Source: Aporhodopirellula aestuarii
Lineage (GTDB): Bacteria > Planctomycetota > Planctomycetia > Pirellulales > Pirellulaceae
DNA: 64,000 bases
Direction: 5' to 3'
Assembly (NCBI RefSeq): GCF_023701485.1
Contig: NZ_JAMQBK010000022.1
Coordinates: forward strand, 33,438 to 97,437
Translations under genes and position numbers: made by a program
Part shown: positions 26,605 to 35,238 of the stretch, one piece after another
Position numbering within the stretch: position 1 is the first letter of the stretch
Layout: every line of letters starts with the position of its first letter
The notes under the pieces: model-generated
Told to the model about the DNA's origin: nothing
Databases searched by the model: none
Seen by the model: only the letters and a program-made list of their open reading frames with translations

Positions 26605-27365
26605 TGTTGAACATCCCCACCAAGCTTACCCGGGCCCTTCTGGTACTGGCAATCTTCGCGGCATTCACCTTACCAACCGCCAGTGCCTGGGAAAACAACT
26701 TCACGTCCTATTCGGCTGATGAAACTTCACACGACGAAGACAACTCGCGTCCTCAGGTCGTCGCCCGCAGTGGCAGCTTCCCGGCGCTTAACCCCCGTGT
26801 CACCGACACCAAGAAACTCGCGAACGATCACGGTACCGCGACAGGCCCACCGGTGTACCGCGTCCTGGAGTCTGATGAGGCAACCGTCGAAGCCAATGCA
26901 GGACTCCCTCTAGACGAAACACCCGAATCGTCACGTTCGAAGATGATCGGCCCCTTAGTCACGGTCGCGTCAAGTCTCGCAATCGTCTTGGCATTGTTCT
27001 GCGCACTCGTTTGGGCAGGTCGCAAGTTTGGTGGTGGCGCCGCGGCGTCCAAACCGTTACCCGCATCGGCATTGACTCCGCTGGGTCACGTCATGCTCGA
27101 CCCACGAACGAAACTGATGCTCGTCAAATGCGGACGTCGCATCCTGGTGCTCAGTCAAACGGCGAGCGGTATCACGCCGATCACGGAAGTCACGCACCCC
27201 GATGAAGTTCGCGAGCTGATCGCAAACTGCTCGTCCGAAGCACGTGAGGTCTTCCAGCGAACACTCCGAGAAATCGAACTGGAGCCTGTCAAAGGCTTCA
27301 CCGATGCACCACCAACCCCGGCCTCGAACGCCCGCCAATCCGGCCGCCTGTTTGCCACGGCGTGA
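26604..27365 (+). CDS. fliO: FliO-like flagellar export protein
   Basis: A 253-residue protein with a cleavable-looking N-terminal signal (LLVLAIFAAFTLPTASA), a periplasmic region of about 85 residues, a membrane helix (LVTVASSLAIVLALFCALVWAGRKF) and a cytoplasmic domain beginning PLGHVMLDPRTKLMLVKCGRRILVLSQTASGITPI, which is the FliO beta-barrel-like core. FliO helps assemble the FliPQR export gate. fliP, fliQ and fliR would be expected next but are missing: the following gene is convergent and unrelated. The start may be the GTG at 26604 or the TTG three bases later. Confidence 0.82.
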   Translation: MLNIPTKLTRALLVLAIFAAFTLPTASAWENNFTSYSADETSHDEDNSRPQVVARSGSFPALNPRVTDTKKLANDHGTATGPPVYRVLESDEATVEANAGLPLDETPESSRSKMIGPLVTVASSLAIVLALFCALVWAGRKFGGGAAASKPLPASALTPLGHVMLDPRTKLMLVKCGRRILVLSQTASGITPITEVTHPDEVRELIANCSSEAREVFQRTLREIELEPVKGFTDAPPTPASNARQSGRLFATA

Positions 27366-27378
27366 TTGCGGGTCGATA

Positions 27379-27410
27379 GCGAAACCACGTTGGCCTCGCC
27401 GCGGTTTCGC
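27379..27410. terminator. Hairpin between fliO and the cytochrome gene
   Basis: GCGAAACC (27379-27386) pairs perfectly with GGTTTCGC (27403-27410) between two convergent genes, with a GC-rich loop that can fold further. No T-run is present. Likely a shared transcription end point. Confidence 0.45.
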
Positions 27411-27437
27411 GCGACCAACCGAGTTGACCGAGCCCGC

Positions 27438-29516
27438 TCATTTTGATTCGAGATTGGCTTGGACAGCTGCGGCACTACGGCGGACACGATCGGCGAGTGC
27501 CGGGTCAATGGCTTGATAGAGTTTGATCAGCGATAGATAAGGTTGCAGGTATCGTCCGTCAATTCGAATTGACTCTTTGAATGCGTGTTCCGCTTCAGGG
27601 AAACGCCGTATCTTGCCCAGAGCCAACCCCAAATTGTACTGATGAATTTCAGATCGTTTGGAGGCCACAAGCTCTCGTCCCGCGGCAACCGCATCGGCGT
27701 ATTGCTGCGCCGCGTAGTGGACATCGAAGAGTACGTCGAGAGCCTTCTTGCGATTATCGTTGGGCGACGGCTCGACTCGGATGACTCGTTCGGCATACGC
27801 GCCCGCGACCTGCCACCGCTGCGAGGATTCCTGTTCGGATGTTTCACTCGGATGCATAGACAACCACTCGGCCTCCCACCGCGCCAGCAACGCGATGTGA
27901 ACCAAGACGTCCAAGTCCGACGGGGAGTCTTTGGCATGCGCGATCAGATCCCGGAGGGGTGACTGAGGACGCGGCGAGTCGGATCCCTTCTCCCTCGGCT
28001 GGCGAATATCAATTTTGACGAGTTGCATGGCTCGGGCTAGGAGGTCGTTTCGAGACGCGTTCTCGTCCGCAGAAACCTCCTCCACAGGGCTTCGCATCCG
28101 ACGCAGCACTTTCGACATGGGATCGTCGGTTACCACGGATGCGGTGCCCTGAGGTGTGCCGTCTTTCCTGTCATCAAGTTGGTGGATACCGATGGTGTGA
28201 TGGGTCGTCGCCGCGTGAGCGACCTCACTTTTGATTCGCGGCATGTGACAAGCGACGCAGCGATCGTTCTCCTGTTCGATGCGTTCTTCTAGGGACAATC
28301 CACACTCGGAATGCTGATGACACTGAGTACAATACTCGCGTTGCACCACGTCGATGTTTTCTTCCGAGGGTGCGTGATGAGGATCATGGCACGAGATGCA
28401 TTTCAGAGAGTCTGACTGTGAATAGCACTTGCTTTGCCAGATCTGATCAAAGTGGTCAACAAACGTTTTTTGAGACTGTGTTTGATCGTCGATTTTGTAA
28501 GAGATTATGGTTGAATCGAGCGGTTCGCCGGGGCGATAGTCCCAAACCGATTTACCCGCTTGTTCGACGACGATGTCTCCTTGCAAGTGACACTGGGCGC
28601 AGATCGCGTCGGCAAGATCACGGCTCAAATTACCAGGATGGACGATGAGCGTATCGGTTATATTGGCAAAGGCAATTGCGTCGGAATCGTCCACATTTTG
28701 ATAGAGTTGGGCGTGTGATTGACCGGGCCCATGGCAGCGTTCGCAACCGATCGCCTCTTCAAAAATCGTCACGACGTCTTCATTGCCAGTTGGTGTCGAT
28801 AGGCTCCCGGCATGGCAGTACAGACATCGCGAAGACACGACCCGTGTCAATCCGGAATGATGTTCTTCGTCGTAGCTCGGTGCGATCTCATATCGTTGCG
28901 GTTGGGTGTACCACGTCATCGGCGACTGGAGCAAGTATTCCCCATCCTGCAGCAAATAGGCGTGTGCAAACGCACCGCTACCCATCACGTACTTCACCGG
29001 TAACGTTCCCGTCGGCATGCGCGACGGATCAGCACCGTCTGATTCGCCGGAAATCTGAAGTTCTTCGCGGTGGTACAGTTTCCCCGCCTCTTCGAATGCG
29101 GTGTAGACCGTACGGCTTTTTGAGTGTGTGAAGTGATCCAGCGGAACGCTGGTCTCGGGCGTCCATGCCGCTAGCGAGCGACTGTGATCGGTCTGCTGAT
29201 ACGATTCAAACTGTGCCGGGTGACAGCCGGCACAAGTCGCCGTGCCAACGATCCCCTCGGGCAGTTCGACCTTTCTCGTTGTTGACGACGAACCGGTGAG
29301 GGCGTCGGTATCGTTCGGTGCGTTCGAGCCTCGATCTTTTTTCGTTGCGGGGGCGGTGGCAGACGCGGTCGTTGCTGGAGCGTGTGCTGTTTTCCCGGTC
29401 GTCGAATTTGGGTCGTTCGTTTTATTCGCTGAATCGCGCGTCACTCTGACAAACGCAAACACCCCCGCGAGCAACACCATGCCAATCAACAGGACTTGAG
29501 TGAGGGACGAACGCAT
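27438..29516 (-). CDS. Seven-haem c-type cytochrome with TPR-like C-terminus
   Basis: A 692-residue exported electron-transfer protein. The ATG at 29516 follows GGGGAAA and starts a membrane anchor/signal (QVLLIGMVLLAGVFAFV); a TTG/ATG nine codons upstream is less likely. Seven haem-binding CxxCH sites can be read: CAGCH, CLYCH, CERCH, CAQCH, CISCH, CTQCH, CVACH. The spacing and the ADPSRMPTG..PVKYVMGSG region resemble cytochrome c554/c552-type multihaem proteins. The last 200 residues are helical repeats (YNLGLALGKIRRFPEAEHAFKES), TPR-like. Redox partner unknown. No other respiratory gene is nearby. Confidence 0.85.
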   Translation of the reverse strand: MRSSLTQVLLIGMVLLAGVFAFVRVTRDSANKTNDPNSTTGKTAHAPATTASATAPATKKDRGSNAPNDTDALTGSSSTTRKVELPEGIVGTATCAGCHPAQFESYQQTDHSRSLAAWTPETSVPLDHFTHSKSRTVYTAFEEAGKLYHREELQISGESDGADPSRMPTGTLPVKYVMGSGAFAHAYLLQDGEYLLQSPMTWYTQPQRYEIAPSYDEEHHSGLTRVVSSRCLYCHAGSLSTPTGNEDVVTIFEEAIGCERCHGPGQSHAQLYQNVDDSDAIAFANITDTLIVHPGNLSRDLADAICAQCHLQGDIVVEQAGKSVWDYRPGEPLDSTIISYKIDDQTQSQKTFVDHFDQIWQSKCYSQSDSLKCISCHDPHHAPSEENIDVVQREYCTQCHQHSECGLSLEERIEQENDRCVACHMPRIKSEVAHAATTHHTIGIHQLDDRKDGTPQGTASVVTDDPMSKVLRRMRSPVEEVSADENASRNDLLARAMQLVKIDIRQPREKGSDSPRPQSPLRDLIAHAKDSPSDLDVLVHIALLARWEAEWLSMHPSETSEQESSQRWQVAGAYAERVIRVEPSPNDNRKKALDVLFDVHYAAQQYADAVAAGRELVASKRSEIHQYNLGLALGKIRRFPEAEHAFKESIRIDGRYLQPYLSLIKLYQAIDPALADRVRRSAAAVQANLESK

Positions 29517-29748
29517 AGATTTCCCCGGACCGCGAAGCAACATCGCTCTCTAGCTTACCGTTTACGCACCGCACAATCCACGACGCCACCAAAACAAGCC
29601 CACACCAATGTAGGGCAATTGTCCTAATTGCTCCCGCAAACAATTCCTCCCACGAACAATCGCTCTCCACGCGAAGTCAAACGATCAAAAGTCGACCCCG
29701 GACTGGCGTTCGGGACTTTCGCCTGTTGTCGCTATCGCGACTGAAGAC

Positions 29749-30000
29749 TTGCGCGGCAATTCCCAAGTCGTAGCAGCCGAAGAAGAATTAGTCACCAAAA
29801 GGTTTGACACACCCAAGTATCAGTTTTCTTACGTGCGTGCTGACGGCAACAGCGTTCCCGCCCACTTTTACGTCGGAGCAACCGACGCAACGCTGGATCC
29901 AAAAACCTTCGCTTCGGAGGATCGGATCCCAATTGGTTACTCACTCGCCGTCAATCACACGAGCGAGCGACCGGTGACGGGACCGCGTCACATTAATTGA
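29749..30000 (+). pseudogene. Short coding-looking fragment upstream of the RND locus
   Basis: An open frame that continues upstream past 29749 without any ATG; the earliest usable start is the TTG at 29749, giving 83 residues. Composition looks protein-like (FDTPKYQFSYVRADGNSVPAHFYVGATD), but no family is recognised and no ribosome-binding site is seen. It is either a small gene with a poor start or the tail of a decayed gene next to a broken RND adaptor gene. The rest of 29517-30224 holds nothing else I can identify. Confidence 0.3.
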
Positions 30001-30224
30001 GTAACTTGTCGCAGCGTTCACCGAGCTGCCCAATTCAATTGACGGCCTTGGTGTTGGCGGTGGATATCCTGGATTTTTGTGGCCTCTTCAGGTCTTCCAA
30101 TGCGCATTGCATTACCGAACGGCGTCCCGTCAATGGGAACGGCACGTCTCGGAGGGAATCCAGCGACGATTCGTACACGCGTCTCCGTACCAATTGATCT
30201 ACCAACCACGGCGAGAAACACAAC

Positions 30225-31650
30225 ATGAGTTCAGCCCCATCATGGCGGAGGTGGGGAAAGCGATCGCTTGTATTCCCGCCAATCCTATTGGCGATCTTTG
30301 CCTACGCGTGGCTGGTAAAACATTCGCCCCCGCTCTCGATGCAGACCGAGGAAGAAGCGTCTCGGGTGTTAGAAACGATCGTCGTCGAACGAATGGATGT
30401 TCGCCCGATGGTCAGCGGGTACGGGACGGCCAAGTACGCTCGATCGTGGCGAGCGGTGCCTCAGGTCGAAGGCCGAAGGCCGAATCAAAAAGATCCATCC
30501 AGACCTGAGTGCGGGTTCACGAATCCAGGCCGACGAGGTGTTGCTGGAAATCGACGATTCCGATTATCAGTCACGTGTCGAGGAACTGGACGCCGCAATC
30601 GATCAACAAAACGCGGAAATCGAACAACTCGAACAATCGATCGCGAACAACGAGAAAAAACTCGCACTCGAGAACCAAATGCTCGAGATATTACAACGAG
30701 AATTTGACCGCGAGCAAACGTTGTTGTCCCGGCGAGCGGGTTCGAACGCGTCGATCGACGAGAAACGACGCGAGTTGTTGACGCAAGAAAAAGCCGTTCA
30801 AGAACTCAAAAACAGCATTGCCTTGATCACGCCTCAAATCAAAGCGATACGAGCGGCGGCAAGACAATCGGAAGTCCAGAAAGATCAAGCTCTCCGGGAT
30901 ATCGAGCGAACAAAGATCGCGGCACTATTCGACATGCGAGTGGGAAGCGTGCAGCTCGAAGTTGGCCAGTACGTTGGTGTGGGCGAGGAGCTATTCGTCG
31001 CCTACAGCGGCACGGAAATGGAGGTCGAGGTCCAGCTGCCATTGCAAGTCATACACCGACTGTTTGTTTCAGTCGTCGGTGATTTCGAAGCTCGACAAAA
31101 TCTTACCCCCGAATCCTTTCGTGAGATGTTTCAGTTTGAGGCGATCGTAAACGTCGCCGGAACGGAATCGACAGAATCGTATCGCGGCCGATTCTTGCGA
31201 GTTCGTGAGGTTGTCGATTCGCAAACCAAAATGGTTGGCTTCGTCGTCGGTGTGGACAACGTACTGCCTCCTCAACAAGAACGACCTCAACCTCCTTTAC
31301 TCGAAGGGGCGTTCTGTGACGTGGACATCTTTGGAGAACCATTGCCGAATCAAGTCGTCATTCCTCGGCGAACGATTCACAGCAACTCGGTGTATCTCGT
31401 TGATGAAGAAAACCGTTTGGCCAAGCAAAGCATTCAGGTGCAACTCACGCAAGACGATTACGCAGTTGTGGCCTCGGGGCTCGAAGGTGGCGAAACACTC
31501 GTCATCGCGAATCCGTCGCCAGCGATCATCGGCATGTTGGTCACTCCGATTCAGTCAGAAGAAGAGACTGAAAAGCTGGCAACATCCGTCAACCGAGCCG
31601 ACAACGCATTGCCTTCCACTGCCCAAACACCGCTACCTCAATCCAAGTGA
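30225..31650 (+). pseudogene. RND efflux adaptor (HlyD/MFP family), frameshifted
   Basis: The first frame from ATG 30225 gives the expected N-terminus: a membrane anchor (LVFPPILLAIFAYAW), then VSGYGTAKYARSWRAVPQVEG. At 30468-30481 the heptamer GAAGGCC occurs twice in tandem; with one copy, QVEGR joins IKKIHPDLSAGSRIQADEVL in frame, the normal biotinyl-lipoyl start. The second frame then runs intact to 31650 through a coiled-coil hairpin (residues rich in Glu/Gln), a beta-barrel and the membrane-proximal domain. As read, the product stops after a wrong-frame tail at 30707. The downstream permease gene is intact. A sequencing error cannot be excluded. Confidence 0.82.
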
Positions 31651-31870
31651 TGACCTTCGGCACGACGCATACGTCAACGATCACTTGCGTAGCCAAATGC
31701 TTGGCGAAATCAATACCTTCCGAATGAAACGTCTCAGCGCAGACGACAGTAAACATTGCATCATCAACCATCGCCCAGCGTTCGGAATCTCTGTCGCGAC
31801 GTATCGCTCGTAACTCTTTGCCTGACAACCTGCATCAACTGATTTCGAACACCGACCCGGACTTACCTTC

Positions 31871-34800
31871 GTGCTAGAGAAATTTGTTAATCACCGAACG
31901 TTAGCCAATACGTTGATGTTGGCCTTTCTCGGTCTGGGGCTGTACGCCATTCCGGGGCTCCAGAAGGAAACGTTTCCGAACTTCGACAGCTCGGAAGTCC
32001 AGGTCTCGATGACCTACCTCGGTGCTTCGGCAGAAGACGTTGAGAAAGGAATCTGTTTGCCGATCGAGGACGCGCTGGACGGGATTCAGAACATTAAAAA
32101 GGTCACTTGCACGGCCCAAGAAGGCTCCGCGTCGGTCGTGGTCGAAATCGAAGAGGGGGCCGACGTTTCCGCCGCCTTGAACGACATCGAAACCGAAGTC
32201 GAGGCGATATCCGATTTCCCCGCGGGCGCGGAGGATCTGATTGTCACGGAATTGAATCGGACCGATTCCGTCATGACGATCACGATCAGCGGCCCGTTGG
32301 ACGAAGATTCGCTAAAGGATTACTGCGAGGGTCTTAAACAACAGCTCCAACGGTTGCCCCGCGTTTCGTTGGTTGAGATCCAAGGTTTTTCGGATCGCCA
32401 GTTTCGTATTGAGTTGCACGATGACGCGTTGCAGCGTCTCGGGCTGTCGGCTGAAGTGGTCGCCCAAGCCGTACTTAGTCAAAACTTGGATGTCCCGGTC
32501 GGCACGATCGAATCGGATTATGAAGACTTGCTGCTGCGAGTGGTGGAACAAAAACAAACCCCACAGGACATCGAGAACATTGTCATTCACGGCGTGACCG
32601 GTCGCTCGGAAGTCCGCATCGGCGACATCGGACGCGTCGTCGACAGCTTCGCCGATGCCGAGCAGATGGCTTGGATCGATGGCGAGCGAGCCGGCATCAT
32701 CCAAATCAATAAAACGCGTTCTCAAGACACCACCAAAATCGCTGAGGTGGTTCGCGAGTTCATTGAAAAGGAACAACAGCGACAGCCCAAACTGCGCATC
32801 GCCATTACGAACGATGGCTCTGAACTGATCATGGAGCGTCTGACTCTGTTGGCAAAGAACGCTTGGCAGGGTGTCGTTTTGGTATTCCTAGTGATGTGGC
32901 TGTTTTTTAATCTGCGGCTTTCATTTTGGGTCGTGATGAGTTTGCCAGTCTCGTTCATGGGTGCGTTCTTCGTGCTGCCTTTGATCGGCCAAACTCTGAA
33001 CATGATGTCCTCGGTCGCCATTTTGATGGCGACGGGCATCTTGATGGATGACGGGATCGTAATCGCCGAAAACATCGCGCGTCATGTTTCGATGGGAAAG
33101 GACTCAATGCGTGCCGCGGTCGACGGCGTCAAAGAAGTTGCCGGTGGCGTGGTTTCATCGTTTCTGACAACGTGCTGCGTGCTGGGACCGTTGTTCATGC
33201 TAGAGGGGCACATTGGAAAGGTGCTGCGTCTGATTCCCATGGTGCTACTGACGACGTTGATCGTCAGTCTCGTCGAAGCGTTTCTGATCCTCCCAGCTCA
33301 CTTGGGACATTCGTTGGTGCACGCCGGATCTGCCCCATCGCATGGAATTCGCCGCAAGATTGACGACGGAGTGGACTGGGTTCGAGAAAGCGTTTTCGGT
33401 CGCTTAATCGACTTGGCGATTCGGTGGCGGTATCTAACGGTTGGCTTGACGATCGCCACCTTCATCATGTCGTTAGCGATGGTCGCCGGCGGGCTCGTCA
33501 ATTTCTTGCCCTTTCCGAATCTCGAAGGGGACACGGTTGAAGCCCGCATTCTGATGCCGCAAGGCACGCCGCTTGCCAAGACCATTGAGGTGGTCCGGCA
33601 CATCAACGAGGCCGCCGCTCGGACCAACGCGAGGTTTCCTGATCAACCCGATGGCGAGTCTTTGGTGCAATCGGTGATGTCCAAATTCAATGAGAACAGT
33701 GACGCGGGCGAATCCGGTCCACACGTGGCGACGGTATCGATCCGAATGCTGCAACCAGATGAGCGAAACACGAAGACGGCAGAGTTCATCAGGGCGATGC
33801 GGGAAGAAGTTGGAAGCGTCCCCAATGCGATCTCCGTCACGATCGCCGAAGCAACCATGGGACCGGCGGGTCGCGCGGTGGAAGTGCCGTTTAAGTGCGA
33901 CGATTTGCATATGGCCCAGTCAGCCGCGGTCGAGACACAACAGTGGATGCAGCAATTCCGGGGCGTACACAACTTCAACGTCAGCCTGCGACCAGGCAAA
34001 CAAGAAAACCGTTTGCACTTGAAGCCCGATGCGGTTGCGCTCGGATTGAACGTGCAAGCAATGGCGAGTCAATTAAGCACGGCGTTCCAGGGAGCCAAGA
34101 TCAGCGACATTCAAGCAGGCATCGATCAATACGAAATCAACGTGCAGCTTGCCCCCAGCAGTCGCGATACGTTGGAGTCGTTTCTCGACTTCCAATTCAT
34201 TCTTTCTGGTGGCGTGCGGGTCCCATTGCAATCGGTCGCCGACTTAGAAACCACGTATGGATGGTCGAAAATCTCACGTGTTGACGGATGGCGGACGGTG
34301 ACTTTGATCGCCGACACCGATACCAACGTGGTCAATACGACCAATTTGATGCGTGAGTTTCAAGCCGAACTGATGCCTAAACTCGTTTCCAAATACAACG
34401 ACTTGAAGATCACGCTGGGCGGCGAAGCGGAACGATCCAGCGAAACGGGTTCATCGATGGCGGCGTTATTCCTGATGGGATTGTTTGGCGTCTACGCGAT
34501 CTTGTGTTTTCAATTTGAGAGCTGGTTAGAACCGCTGATCGTGATGGCAGCGATCCCGATGTCGTTGATCGGCATGATCTTCGGCCATATGGGAATGGGC
34601 ATGGACATCTGCATGCCCAGCCTGATCGGATTTGTGTCGTTGGCTGGTATTGTGGTCAATGACAGTATCCTGCTGGTGTTGTTTTTGAAACAGGAACGGG
34701 CGGAAGGAAAACCGAGTCACGAGTCCGCGCGGAGCGCTAGCCGGCTTCGATTCCGAGCGATCATGCTTACCAGCATGACGACGATGGTCGGGTTGTTGCC

Positions 34801-35008
34801 ATTGACGCTGGAAAAAAGCACGCAGGCTCAAGTGCTAATCCCGACAGCGGTCTCGATTGTGTTTGGTTTGTTCGCATCGACCATCTTGGTATTGATCGTC
34901 GTACCATGCCTCTACGTCGTCTTGTGCGATTTAGGATGGATTCAACGGGATGACCACGACATCACTCCCGCAAGCCCCGGCGGGGACGTCAGCCAAGAGG
35001 GATCGTGA
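31871..35008 (+). CDS. RND-family efflux permease (AcrB-like)
   Basis: A 1045-residue inner-membrane proton-driven pump subunit. The GTG start at 31871 opens the usual N-terminus, then a periplasmic porter domain (NFDSSEVQVSMTYLGASAEDVEKGI), transmembrane helices 2-6 (VVLVFLVMWLFFNLRLSFWV), the proton-relay motif GILMDDGIVIAENI with two Asp, and a second half with the same plan ending VSIVFGLFASTILVLIVVPCLYVV. The type fits the HAE family (drugs, lipids, hydrophobics); no metal-export signature is obvious. It lies 220 bases after the frameshifted adaptor. No outer-membrane channel gene is present. Confidence 0.93.
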   Translation: MLEKFVNHRTLANTLMLAFLGLGLYAIPGLQKETFPNFDSSEVQVSMTYLGASAEDVEKGICLPIEDALDGIQNIKKVTCTAQEGSASVVVEIEEGADVSAALNDIETEVEAISDFPAGAEDLIVTELNRTDSVMTITISGPLDEDSLKDYCEGLKQQLQRLPRVSLVEIQGFSDRQFRIELHDDALQRLGLSAEVVAQAVLSQNLDVPVGTIESDYEDLLLRVVEQKQTPQDIENIVIHGVTGRSEVRIGDIGRVVDSFADAEQMAWIDGERAGIIQINKTRSQDTTKIAEVVREFIEKEQQRQPKLRIAITNDGSELIMERLTLLAKNAWQGVVLVFLVMWLFFNLRLSFWVVMSLPVSFMGAFFVLPLIGQTLNMMSSVAILMATGILMDDGIVIAENIARHVSMGKDSMRAAVDGVKEVAGGVVSSFLTTCCVLGPLFMLEGHIGKVLRLIPMVLLTTLIVSLVEAFLILPAHLGHSLVHAGSAPSHGIRRKIDDGVDWVRESVFGRLIDLAIRWRYLTVGLTIATFIMSLAMVAGGLVNFLPFPNLEGDTVEARILMPQGTPLAKTIEVVRHINEAAARTNARFPDQPDGESLVQSVMSKFNENSDAGESGPHVATVSIRMLQPDERNTKTAEFIRAMREEVGSVPNAISVTIAEATMGPAGRAVEVPFKCDDLHMAQSAAVETQQWMQQFRGVHNFNVSLRPGKQENRLHLKPDAVALGLNVQAMASQLSTAFQGAKISDIQAGIDQYEINVQLAPSSRDTLESFLDFQFILSGGVRVPLQSVADLETTYGWSKISRVDGWRTVTLIADTDTNVVNTTNLMREFQAELMPKLVSKYNDLKITLGGEAERSSETGSSMAALFLMGLFGVYAILCFQFESWLEPLIVMAAIPMSLIGMIFGHMGMGMDICMPSLIGFVSLAGIVVNDSILLVLFLKQERAEGKPSHESARSASRLRFRAIMLTSMTTMVGLLPLTLEKSTQAQVLIPTAVSIVFGLFASTILVLIVVPCLYVVLCDLGWIQRDDHDITPASPGGDVSQEGS

Positions 35009-35238
35009 GCGATCCAAGAATCCGTCGCCCCTAGTCGACGACACGCGTGGAGTCTCTTCGGGCGTCCATGGAAAATATGGTCGGTATCACGCCGGTTGCG
35101 TGGACGGTTGCGAGAGTTTGATTCGATCGGGGTTGCCTGCTACCATCCTCTCGCGGTGATTCGAATTCTTCGACTGCGCGACGCGGCATTTTCCACAATG
35201 ATTCACCAAGATTGCTTGCCCCCTGAGACGCTCGCCCT

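Noticed and set aside
30397..31650. Adaptor protein starting at the ATG at 30397
   Set aside because: The first 28 or so codons are out of frame with the conserved N-terminus encoded from 30225; the two halves join only if one heptamer copy is removed.
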